Below are positions 44,856 through 52,589 of a stretch of 64,000 nucleotides of DNA, piece by piece. Below the pieces are notes generated by a model that made no database searches, was not told the origin of the DNA, and worked only from the letters and a program-made list of their open reading frames with translations. The stretch is from Asticcacaulis currens (GTDB lineage Bacteria > Pseudomonadota > Alphaproteobacteria > Caulobacterales > Caulobacteraceae). Where the stretch lies: assembly GCF_028550395.1 (NCBI RefSeq), contig NZ_JAQQKW010000013.1:1-64000 (forward strand), read 5' to 3'. Made by a program: the position numbers and the translations under genes. How positions within the stretch are numbered: position 1 is the first letter of the stretch; each line of letters starts with the position of its first letter.

Positions 44856-46250
44856 ATGCGTCAACAGATGTCTCACACGACCCAGACACGACACACGGCC
44901 AGGGTCGCGGCGAAAGAGATCAAACTCAGGGCCATGCTGGCGACGACCGCCGCCGCTCTGGCGCTGATCGGCGTACTGAGCGTAACGCCCGCCCGCGCGC
45001 AGGACCCGGCCGCCAGCGACCGCTATGCCGCTATCGTCGTTGATGCGCAATCGGGCGAAGTCTTTTACGCCATGCGCGCCGATTCGCCGCGCTACCCTGC
45101 CTCCCTGACCAAGATCATGACGCTGTACATGGCGTTCGAGGAAATGGCGCAGGGTCGTCTCAAGCCCGATGACGTCATCACCCTCTCCGCTCACGCCGCG
45201 TCCATGCCGCCCACCAAGTCGGGCCTGAAAGCCGGTGACACCATCACGGTCGATATGGCCATGCGCCTGATCGCCGCCTATTCCGCCAACGATCTGGCCG
45301 CCGCTCTGGGTGAGCATATCGGCGGCTCGGAGCAGCGCTTCGCCGCCCTGATGACCGTCAAGGCGCAGGAACTGGGCATGACGCGTTCCAACTTCGTCAA
45401 CGCCTCGGGCCTGCCCGATTCGCGTCAGGTCTCCTCGGCGCGTGACTTTGCGGTTCTGGCGCGCGCCGTCATGCGCGACTTCCCGCAATATTACGAGTAT
45501 TTCCACGTGCGGTCGGTGCAGTTTAACGGCCGCACCTATTCGAACCACAATCCGCTTCTGGCCTATCCGGGCGTCGATGGCATGAAGACCGGCTTTATCA
45601 ATGCCGCCGGCTACAACCTCGTCGCCTCGCAACGCAAGGGCAATCATCGCCTGATCGCCGTCATGCTGGGCGGCTCGGACAAGGCGCAGCGCCGCGAACA
45701 CGTCACCACGCTGATGAATACCGGCTTCGATGTCTTTGCCCGCCGCGACAAGGGCGAACAGATCGTCGTGGCCCAGAACGAATTCCGCAGCGCCATCGCC
45801 CCGAAATATCAGGTGGTGGGTGATTCCACCGCCTTGATGGCCGCCCTGGATGCGCAGGATGACGAGGACGGCACCACGGTGCAGCGCCTGTCTGGCACCG
45901 CCAAGGCCCCTGCCGTGGTCGCCGCGCTCAGTAAGGCCGAAAAGGCCGCCGAGGACAAGGCTGCGGCCAAAAAGACATCGAGCACCGCCGCCGCGAAGAA
46001 AAAGAAAAAAGACCCGGACGCCATCTGGGCGGTGCAGGTCGGGGCCTTCAAGCAGAAGTCGCTGGCCGCCGACTGGGCCAAGGAAATCAAGAAGCGCTTC
46101 CCGACGCTCAAAGGGTTTGAAACCGACGTGTCGGAAAACGACGCCGGTCGCTATCGCACGCGCTTTATCGACATGACCAAGGCCGAGGCGCAAAAGGCCT
46201 GCAAGGCCATCGAGGCCAAGCGTCTCGATTGCATGGTGGTGAAGTCGTAA
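44856..46250 (+). CDS. D-alanyl-D-alanine carboxypeptidase with SPOR domain
   Basis: An S11 penicillin-binding protein that trims pentapeptide stem ends in the periplasm. A long signal segment ends near residue 48 (ARAQ). The active-site SxxK is S83-K86 in SLTK, followed by SAN and KTGF motifs. An Ala/Lys-rich linker leads to a C-terminal SPOR domain (about residues 390-464) starting AVQVGAFKQKS. SPOR domains bind septal peptidoglycan, so the enzyme is expected at the division site. The start may be 12 bases further downstream (ATG 44868). Confidence 0.93.
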   Translation: MRQQMSHTTQTRHTARVAAKEIKLRAMLATTAAALALIGVLSVTPARAQDPAASDRYAAIVVDAQSGEVFYAMRADSPRYPASLTKIMTLYMAFEEMAQGRLKPDDVITLSAHAASMPPTKSGLKAGDTITVDMAMRLIAAYSANDLAAALGEHIGGSEQRFAALMTVKAQELGMTRSNFVNASGLPDSRQVSSARDFAVLARAVMRDFPQYYEYFHVRSVQFNGRTYSNHNPLLAYPGVDGMKTGFINAAGYNLVASQRKGNHRLIAVMLGGSDKAQRREHVTTLMNTGFDVFARRDKGEQIVVAQNEFRSAIAPKYQVVGDSTALMAALDAQDDEDGTTVQRLSGTAKAPAVVAALSKAEKAAEDKAAAKKTSSTAAAKKKKKDPDAIWAVQVGAFKQKSLAADWAKEIKKRFPTLKGFETDVSENDAGRYRTRFIDMTKAEAQKACKAIEAKRLDCMVVKS

Positions 46251-46270
46251 GGTTGACCGCTGTGCTGAAG

Positions 46271-46711
46271 CTATTTTCGCTTCAATAACGTATCCCGCGC
46301 GGCGTTGAGCTTCGCCGCCAGCGCATCTGAGCCGCCCTGATCCGGGTGTGCCGCCTTCATGCGCTGTTTCCACGCCTTGACGATGGCGCGGCGATCCGCC
46401 CCGACCTCCAGCCCCAGCGTGCGATAGGCCTCGATCTCGGCGCTGGTCCAGGCACTCGCCGGTTTGGGCTCAGGCCGATAGCGCGCACCACCGGCCATGG
46501 CCAGAGCGACAGACACCAGCACACTGGCCAGAATGTATTGTCCTCGCGCCACGCAGATGACGCCCGCCATGGCCACGGCCACGGCCGATACGGCGGTCAG
46601 GGCGCGTCTTTGGCGAATCCACGGGCCGGGTTTGAGCTTCCCCAGGCGCGACTGGCGGCCGACCCAAACGAGCAGGGCAAAGGCAGCAGCAGCGGCAATA
46701 ATCAGATACAC
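46271..46711 (-). CDS. membrane-anchored J-domain protein
   Basis: The protein has 146 residues. A helix at about residues 1-15 and a second hydrophobic region at about 40-65 anchor it, and the C-terminal 60 residues are a J domain with the HPD motif (AHPDQGG). J domains stimulate DnaK ATPase. The arrangement, membrane segment first, resembles DjlA/DnaJ-like type III proteins such as Pam18. It converges with the carboxypeptidase gene. Confidence 0.85.
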   Translation of the reverse strand: MYLIIAAAAAFALLVWVGRQSRLGKLKPGPWIRQRRALTAVSAVAVAMAGVICVARGQYILASVLVSVALAMAGGARYRPEPKPASAWTSAEIEAYRTLGLEVGADRRAIVKAWKQRMKAAHPDQGGSDALAAKLNAARDTLLKRK

Positions 46712-46738
46712 GGGCGCGCTTTCCGGACGGAGGCGAAA

Positions 46739-47620
46739 TTACTCCGCCGCTTCGAAATCGTCCTCGTCCGTTTCTAGCTGAGGCCCCAGTTCCGTCAACT
46801 GTTCCGACACCGCCGCCTCGTTTTCGAGATCGAGCGCCAGCATGACGGCACGGATTTCGGCGCGCGCCGACACGTGGGCCATGGACACGGCCACCGGCTT
46901 GATCTCCTCGCTGAGGTCGAGCACCGTTAACCCAAATGGGAACAGTTCACGGTACAGCACGCGGTCGCGCAGGCCCGCCGCGACGCGAAAGCCGATCCGC
47001 TTGCCCAGCGCCTGAAGCCGGTCGTCGATACGCTTGGCATTACGCGCCTGATTGGTGGCCAGACGGTTACGCAGCACGATCCAGTCGATGGTCTTGCCGT
47101 CCCAGGTGGCGCGCACCTTGCGCGAATTCCACACGGTTTCGGCATAAATGGACGGGCGTTTGACGTCGAGCGTCACCGGATCGACCTGCCCCAGCAGATC
47201 AAAGTCGATAAAGCTGTCGTTCATCGGCGTGATGATGACGTGCGCCACCGCGTGGGCACGGCGGGACAAAAAGCTGTCGCCGCCCGGCGTGTCGATGATC
47301 ACATAGTCGGCCACGTCGATCGCTTCGCCGAGCGCGCGGTCAAAGGCGGCCTTGGCCTCGGAATCCGGCACCTTGACCAGCTCGGCCGGGTTTTTGTGCA
47401 GGAAGGGCTCGACGGCGTGTGGCAGGATTTTTTCATTGGCCGCCGCCCACTTTTTACGGTTCTCGAAAAAGTGCGCCAGCGAGCGCTGCCGCAGGTCAAG
47501 GTCGATGATGGCGACGCGCTTGCCCTGATGCAGCAAGGCCGCCGCGACGTGCATGGCGACGGTGGACTTCCCCGCCCCGCCCTTTTCGTTGCCAAAAACC
47601 AGAATACGCGCGTTCGACAT
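46739..47620 (-). CDS. mipZ: division-plane positioning ATPase MipZ
   Basis: A ParA-like ATPase that forms gradients from ParB at the poles and inhibits FtsZ, so division occurs at midcell. The deviant Walker A NEKGGAGKST lies at residues 11-20, followed by AIIDLDLRQRS, and IDTPGGDSFLSR is the Walker B region. The 293 residues match Caulobacter MipZ. Two GANTC sites lie 18 and 36 bases before its start (47639 and 47657); in Caulobacter mipZ is activated by GcrA at methylated GANTC sites. It is divergent from map. Confidence 0.95.
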   Translation of the reverse strand: MSNARILVFGNEKGGAGKSTVAMHVAAALLHQGKRVAIIDLDLRQRSLAHFFENRKKWAAANEKILPHAVEPFLHKNPAELVKVPDSEAKAAFDRALGEAIDVADYVIIDTPGGDSFLSRRAHAVAHVIITPMNDSFIDFDLLGQVDPVTLDVKRPSIYAETVWNSRKVRATWDGKTIDWIVLRNRLATNQARNAKRIDDRLQALGKRIGFRVAAGLRDRVLYRELFPFGLTVLDLSEEIKPVAVSMAHVSARAEIRAVMLALDLENEAAVSEQLTELGPQLETDEDDFEAAE

Positions 47621-47638
47621 GACCCTACTCCACAGCCC

Positions 47639-47661
47639 GAATCAGCACCCGATCCGGACTC
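47639..47661 (-). promoter_or_regulatory. pair of GANTC (CcrM) sites upstream of mipZ
   Basis: GAATC lies at 47639-47643 and GACTC at 47657-47661, centred 18 bases apart. CcrM methylates GANTC, and GcrA uses methylated sites in promoters of cell-cycle genes including mipZ in Caulobacter. Confidence 0.6.
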
Positions 47662-47771
47662 CTTATCTTGGGCCACTCGCATCAGACGTCAATAATCGGT
47701 TAACGATTTAACGGGGACAGAACCGTCCGCAGAGCCTAGCCATTTGCGGACACAGGGACTATATTGCCGTC

Positions 47772-48584
47772 ATGACCACAGATAGCGATTACATCACCCG
47801 CACCGACCGTATCAAAATCCACGGGCTCGAAGGCTTCGAAGGTATGCGCCGCGCCGGCAAGGTGGCCGCCGACTGCCTCGACATGCTGATCCCTTACGTG
47901 GTGCCGGGCGTGAAGACCTCCTATCTGGATGATCTGGCACGGGAATTTATCTTCGATCACGGCGCGCTGCCGGCCTGCGTCTTCTATCGCGGCTACATGC
48001 ACACCGTGTGTATTTCGCCCAACCACGTCGTCTGTCACGGCATCCCGTCCGAAGCCAAGACGCTGAAGGACGGCGATATCGTCAATATTGACGTGACCGC
48101 CATTATCGACGGTTGGCATGGCGATACCTCGCGCATGTATGAGGTCGGCAACGTCAATGCCAAGGCCCGGCGTCTGGTCGATGTGACCTATGAGTCCCTG
48201 CATCTGGGTCTGGCGCAGATCAAGCCCGGCAACACCTTCGGCGACATCGCCCACGCCATTCAGACATACGCCGAAGCCCAGCGGTGCAGCGTGGTGCGCG
48301 ATTTCTGCGGCCACGGTCTGGGGCAGGTCTTCCACGACAACCCCAATGTCCTGCACTTTGGCCGCGCGGGTACCGGCCCGGTGCTGGAAGAAGGTATGTT
48401 CTTCACGGTCGAGCCGATGATCAATCTCGGCCGCCCGGAAGTGAAGGTGCTCAATGACGGCTGGACCGCCGTGACGCGCGACAAGTCGCTGACGGCGCAG
48501 TGCGAGCACAGCATCGGCGTGACCAAGGACGGGCTGGAAATCTTCACTGCCTCGGACAAGTTCCGCCCGCAGCCGGTGACCTGA
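47772..48584 (+). CDS. map: methionine aminopeptidase
   Basis: This enzyme removes the initiator methionine from new proteins. The 270-residue type I enzyme shows the metal-binding residues in NIDVTAIIDGWHGDTSRMY, FCGHGLGQVFHDNP, TVEPMINLG and QCEHSIGVT. An N-terminal extension of about 15 residues precedes the core. It precedes radC by 10 bp, so they are likely co-transcribed. Confidence 0.96.
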   Translation: MTTDSDYITRTDRIKIHGLEGFEGMRRAGKVAADCLDMLIPYVVPGVKTSYLDDLAREFIFDHGALPACVFYRGYMHTVCISPNHVVCHGIPSEAKTLKDGDIVNIDVTAIIDGWHGDTSRMYEVGNVNAKARRLVDVTYESLHLGLAQIKPGNTFGDIAHAIQTYAEAQRCSVVRDFCGHGLGQVFHDNPNVLHFGRAGTGPVLEEGMFFTVEPMINLGRPEVKVLNDGWTAVTRDKSLTAQCEHSIGVTKDGLEIFTASDKFRPQPVT

Positions 48585-48594
48585 GATAGCGGAC

Positions 48595-49344
48595 ATGGCT
48601 GAGGGGGAGCCACCGACAAGCGAAACCATCCTGCCCGACCCCGCCTTGCCTGAGCATGGCGGCCACAGACAGCGGCTGCGCGATCGGGCGCGGCGCGGCG
48701 GGACGTCGGTCCTGCCCGATTACGAGGTGCTGGAGCTGTTTTTGTTTCGCTCCATTCCCCAGCGTGACGTTAAACCGCTGGCCAAGGCGCTGTTGAGTCG
48801 CTTCGGCAGCCTGTCCGCCGTGCTGTCGGCCCCGCTTGAGGACATGCTTCAGGTGTCGGCGCTCGACAACAAGGGCCGGGCGTTGAAGATGACGCCGGAC
48901 ATCGCGCTCGATCTGCAACTGATGTTCGAAGCGACACGCCGCCTGATGGCCGAGCCGCTGAAACGCTCAACGGTTATTTCAAGCTGGCAGGCGCTGCTGT
49001 CCTATCTGCGCGTGACGCTCGCCCACGAGCCGCGCGAGCAGTTCCGCCTGCTGTTCCTAGACAAGAAGAACCAACTCATTGCCGATGAGATCATGAACTA
49101 CGGCACGGTCGATCACGCTCCGGCCTATCCGCGCGAAATCATGCGCCGAGCGCTGGAGCTGTCGGCCTCATCGGTGATTTTGGTCCACAACCACCCTTCC
49201 GGTGACCCCATGCCGTCGCAGGGCGATATCGACATGACCAAGGCCATTATCGCCGCCGGGAAACCGCTGAAAATCGCCATCCACGACCACCTGATCGTCG
49301 GCCGCGAAGGCGTACTGAGCATGAAACAGGTCGGCGCCATTTGA
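48595..49344 (+). CDS. radC: RadC-family JAB/MPN-domain protein
   Basis: The protein has 249 residues. The N-terminal helix-hairpin-helix-like part precedes a C-terminal JAB domain with the metal motif HNHPSGDPMPSQGDID. The name comes from an E. coli mutant whose phenotype was later reassigned; the biochemical function of RadC is still unclear. It follows map closely. Confidence 0.93.
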   Translation: MAEGEPPTSETILPDPALPEHGGHRQRLRDRARRGGTSVLPDYEVLELFLFRSIPQRDVKPLAKALLSRFGSLSAVLSAPLEDMLQVSALDNKGRALKMTPDIALDLQLMFEATRRLMAEPLKRSTVISSWQALLSYLRVTLAHEPREQFRLLFLDKKNQLIADEIMNYGTVDHAPAYPREIMRRALELSASSVILVHNHPSGDPMPSQGDIDMTKAIIAAGKPLKIAIHDHLIVGREGVLSMKQVGAI

Positions 49345-49347
49345 TCT

Positions 49348-49518
49348 TTTAGCCACGAAAAACACGAAACGAAGTTCGGCGCAGACAAAGCACCCCATTG
49401 ATGGCTTGAGCCTTGCGCGAAGCGCTTGTTGCAATACCTGCAACAAGCCTTGAGAAGGCTTTTCGAGCACGGCTATTTTCAGCGCTCCGTTCGTGCTTTT
49501 CCTGTTTTTGGTGGCTAA
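49348..49518. repeat. inverted repeat, family C copy 2
   Basis: The left arm TTTTAGCCACGAAAAACACG and the right arm CTGTTTTTGGTGGCTAAA are imperfect complements, with about 130 bp of unrelated sequence between (a GCAATACCTGCAAC-type stem among it). The right arm contains the stop codon of msrQ (TAG, 49515-49517 on the minus strand). Confidence 0.7.
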
Positions 49519-50111
49519 ACCTTCTTCCTCGCCCACTCCCAGACGCGCCAGCCCAGCAGGACCGCGATGATCGCCGCATAGACCAGCGGCATCGACTTGT
49601 CGGCCTTGACCAGCAGGAAATAGTGCAAGGCCCCCAGCGGCACGGTCACATAGATCAGCCGGTGGAGATTCCGCCACACCACCCCGCCCAGCCGCCGGAT
49701 GGCCGCATTGAACGAGGTCAGCGCCAGCGGGATCAGCAGCACAAAGGCCGCCATGCCAAAGGTGATATAGGGTCGCTTGAGGATATCTGACCAGATCTGC
49801 GCCCAGTCGAAATACTGATCAATCACCACATAGCTCAGCAGGTGCAGCGTCACATAGCCAAAGGCAAACAGGCCGATGGGCCGCCGCCAGCGGATCAGCC
49901 GTCCCTGCCGAAACAGGCGCGCTAATGGCGTCAGGGCCAGACCCAACACCAGAAGCCGCAACCCCCATACCCCCAGTTGCCGCACCACCGTTTCAACCGG
50001 ATTAACCCCCAGATCATTATGGAAAAACCGCCACAGCAGCCACAGCACCGGCAACAGGCACAGGGCGCAGATCAGGGCGATATCCAGCGTAAACCCGCGC
50101 TTCGCTTTCAT
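49515..50111 (-). CDS. msrQ: heme-binding membrane subunit MsrQ
   Basis: A six-helix membrane cytochrome that feeds electrons from the quinone pool to MsrP. The start at ATG 50111 gives 198 residues. The pattern is that of ferric-reductase-like proteins, with histidines in HLLSYVV and LHRLIYV. Its start overlaps the msrP stop (ATGA). Its stop codon lies within a dispersed repeat arm. Confidence 0.93.
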   Translation of the reverse strand: MKAKRGFTLDIALICALCLLPVLWLLWRFFHNDLGVNPVETVVRQLGVWGLRLLVLGLALTPLARLFRQGRLIRWRRPIGLFAFGYVTLHLLSYVVIDQYFDWAQIWSDILKRPYITFGMAAFVLLIPLALTSFNAAIRRLGGVVWRNLHRLIYVTVPLGALHYFLLVKADKSMPLVYAAIIAVLLGWRVWEWARKKV

Positions 50112-51040
50112 CAGTAGTACTTTTTCAGGTCCATGCCGGCATAGAGGTGCGCGACATTTTCGGCATAGCCGTTGAACATCAGGGTCGGGCGGCGCTTGAA
50201 TTCCCCAATGCGGCGCTCCGTGGCCTGCGACCAGCGCGGATGATCCACCTGCGGGTTCACATTGGAATAAAAGCCGTACTCGTTCGGCGCATACCGGTTC
50301 CACGAGGTCGGCGGCTCGCGCGTGGTGAAGGAAATCCGCACGATGGATTTGATGGATTTAAACCCGTACTTCCACGGCACAACCAGCCGGATCGGCGCGC
50401 CGTTCTGATTGGGAAGGAGGTCGCCATAAAGACCGACGGCCAGCAGGGCCAGCGGATTCATCGCCTCATCCATGCGCAGCCCCTCGACATAGGGCCATTG
50501 CAGGATTCGATCGGACACACCGCGCATTTCCTTGGGCCGCAGCGCCGTCTCAAAGGCCACATATTTAGCCTTCGACAAGGGCTCGGCCCGCTTGATAACC
50601 TCGGCCAGCGGAATGCCGATCCACGGAATGACCATCGACCAGCCTTCGACGCAACGCAGACGATATATGCGCTCCTCCAGCGCGCCCTTCAGCAGGGTTT
50701 CGATATCGACCGTCTGGGGTTTGGCGCAGTCGCCATCGAGCTTGACCGTCCACGGCCGCGTGGTCAGGGCCGAGGCGTATTTAACCGGCTCCAGCTTATC
50801 GGTGCCGAACTCATAGAAGTTGTTGTAGCCCGTCACGGCTTCGAGGTCGGTCGGCGTCTCATTGGTCCAGAAGGTACGTTTGGCATTCAGCTTGCCCGTC
50901 ACCTGCGCGGCTTGCGCCCCCGCCCCGGCCAGCCCCAGGCCGAAGCCGATCCCCGCCGCCATGATCTCGCGCCGCCGTATATAGACCTCCTTGGGGGTGA
51001 CGTCGTTGTCGGTCAGGTCGGGGGTGTGGCGGATCAACAT
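50111..51040 (-). CDS. msrP: periplasmic methionine sulfoxide reductase, molybdopterin subunit MsrP
   Basis: This enzyme reduces both stereoisomers of methionine sulfoxide in envelope proteins using Mo-molybdopterin. A twin-arginine signal ([14 protein letters not shown]) covers about residues 25-45. The molybdenum-ligating cysteine is in [10 protein letters not shown], and [13 protein letters not shown] and [13 protein letters not shown] are family segments. The length of 309 residues is normal. It is the first gene of an msrP-msrQ pair. Confidence 0.95.
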   Translation of the reverse strand: MLIRHTPDLTDNDVTPKEVYIRRREIMAAGIGFGLGLAGAGAQAAQVTGKLNAKRTFWTNETPTDLEAVTGYNNFYEFGTDKLEPVKYASALTTRPWTVKLDGDCAKPQTVDIETLLKGALEERIYRLRCVEGWSMVIPWIGIPLAEVIKRAEPLSKAKYVAFETALRPKEMRGVSDRILQWPYVEGLRMDEAMNPLALLAVGLYGDLLPNQNGAPIRLVVPWKYGFKSIKSIVRISFTTREPPTSWNRYAPNEYGFYSNVNPQVDHPRWSQATERRIGEFKRRPTLMFNGYAENVAHLYAGMDLKKYY

Positions 51041-51183
51041 GGGCAGTCTCCGTGAGTTCTACCAAGGTCATTGAAAATAGCACTCGGTATGCTGTTCGCG
51101 GCCGGATGCGATCCGCATCTTGGGCTGCTGGCATTACTCAGGACTATACGCAGAAACCGGCCATTTGGTGACACGCTAAATGC

Positions 51184-51212
51184 AAAAAAGGCCGGTGCCC
51201 CCTGCACCGGCC
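51184..51212 (-). terminator. intrinsic terminator of the peptidoglycan-binding protein gene
   Basis: GGCCGGTGC and GCACCGGCC are perfect 9-bp arms, followed on the minus strand by six T. It lies 10 bp after that gene's stop. Confidence 0.88.
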
Positions 51213-51221
51213 CTCCCCAAC

Positions 51222-52481
51222 CTAATGTATCTTCACACCGAGGGCCTCAGCCGCCTCGACCGAAATCTGGCCTTGCGGCAGGCCCTGATCGGCCTGAAAC
51301 TTCTGCATGGCCGCCACGGTCTTCGTCCCCAGCGTGCCATCGACCGGACCGGGATCATAGCCGCGCTGTTTCAGCGCCATCTGTATGGCCTTGACCTTGT
51401 CCGGCGTGGTGTTGCGTTCGCACAGAACCTCGCGCCACACGGGTTCGGGCGCCTTGACGACGCGCGTCTTTTCGACATTGCGGTATTCGGGTTCGATCCG
51501 GCGCGTCTCGGTACGGGCAGGAGACAGAATTTCTTTATATTTTTCGGTGCGATACGTGGCCGCGACCGGCTCCTCGATCACCTTTCCTTCGCGCTCGATG
51601 ATGACGCGTTCGACCTTTTCGATCTTCGGCTTGACCCAGACCCGTCGCACCGTCGCAGGTGCCACCTCGACAAGGCGCTCTACGCGCCTGTATTCCGCCG
51701 GCACCTCTTTCAGGCACCACACGGTCTGGGCCGAGCCTTTTTGCAGATATTCCGTCGTCTCCGGCCCGCCCTGAATCACCACCGGGTCCTTGCCGGGCCA
51801 GGTCAGCATACCGTCGGCGCGATAACGCACCGGCTGATGATCGCCGGGCGTCACCAGAGCCGCCCCCGTGGCAATGCCTTCCGAGCGCACCCATTCCTGA
51901 CGCGCCGGGCGCACCATGACGCTTTCGACGCGCTTTTCATAAACGGGCGGCACCGGCTCCTCGGACCAGTACCCTTCCTGAACCACACGGTCTTCGACCA
52001 CGGTGCGCGTGACCGGTTTGATCACCTCACGCCGGACGTATGCAGGCTTATCCACCACCTGACGTTCGGCCCAGCGCCACTTTTCTTCCACCGTATAGGT
52101 TTCAAAGCGTTCGGGCTTGACGATCTCCCGCTCGGTATAGGCTTCCAGAACCGGAGCCTTCATCAGGCGCGTGTAGCACTGATTGGGCCGCGCCTCTTTA
52201 ACCACCGAAGCCGGCAGGTCCGGATGATCGCCCGCCACCGCCCCGGCCGGGCAATCGCCCGGGCGGGCTGACGGACTGACGACCGGCGCCTTGGCTTCCC
52301 CCATATAGACGCCCTGCGCCCCCGAAGCCCCATAAGCGGACGGGGTGTCCTTCAGGACCGAACCCGAAACCGGTTTCACCACGGGCCGGGTCGCGGCTTC
52401 GCCCGCCACGGCCCCTGCGGCGCACGCCACAACCGCCAGCGCCAGCAACGACGCACCGGTGTTCAGCGTCCAGTTCCTCAT
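51222..52481 (-). CDS. secreted peptidoglycan-binding protein with cysteine-marked modules
   Basis: The start at ATG 52481 gives 419 residues. A signal peptide runs to about residue 30 (ending AVAGE). The middle consists of long charged, beta-prone segments rich in VKP/VRR-type steps. Cysteines recur at intervals (DCPAG, QCYTR, WCLKE, LCERN), each opening a module. The C-terminal 60 residues are a PG_binding_1 domain with ALKQRGYDPGPVDGTLG. I do not recognise the modules beyond this; an envelope scaffold is a reasonable guess. A terminator follows. Confidence 0.82.
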   Translation of the reverse strand: MRNWTLNTGASLLALAVVACAAGAVAGEAATRPVVKPVSGSVLKDTPSAYGASGAQGVYMGEAKAPVVSPSARPGDCPAGAVAGDHPDLPASVVKEARPNQCYTRLMKAPVLEAYTEREIVKPERFETYTVEEKWRWAERQVVDKPAYVRREVIKPVTRTVVEDRVVQEGYWSEEPVPPVYEKRVESVMVRPARQEWVRSEGIATGAALVTPGDHQPVRYRADGMLTWPGKDPVVIQGGPETTEYLQKGSAQTVWCLKEVPAEYRRVERLVEVAPATVRRVWVKPKIEKVERVIIEREGKVIEEPVAATYRTEKYKEILSPARTETRRIEPEYRNVEKTRVVKAPEPVWREVLCERNTTPDKVKAIQMALKQRGYDPGPVDGTLGTKTVAAMQKFQADQGLPQGQISVEAAEALGVKIH

Positions 52482-52589
52482 CTCAGCCACCTCACAGACA
52501 AATCAGTCGCCGGAACCTTAACGCCTTATTAACCCTCACGCCAACCCAACTCGCGCCTTTCGGGTAAAATTAAACGCAATCACAGCCTG

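Noticed and set aside
44727-46373. A 548-codon open frame on the minus strand opposite the D,D-carboxypeptidase gene
   Set aside because: The opposite strand has a full S11 enzyme with SxxK, SxN and KTG motifs; the antisense translation shows no family features.
47700-47711. TTAACGATTTAA between mipZ and map as a CtrA site
   Set aside because: CtrA sites have TTAA half-sites spaced by seven bases; here the spacing is four.
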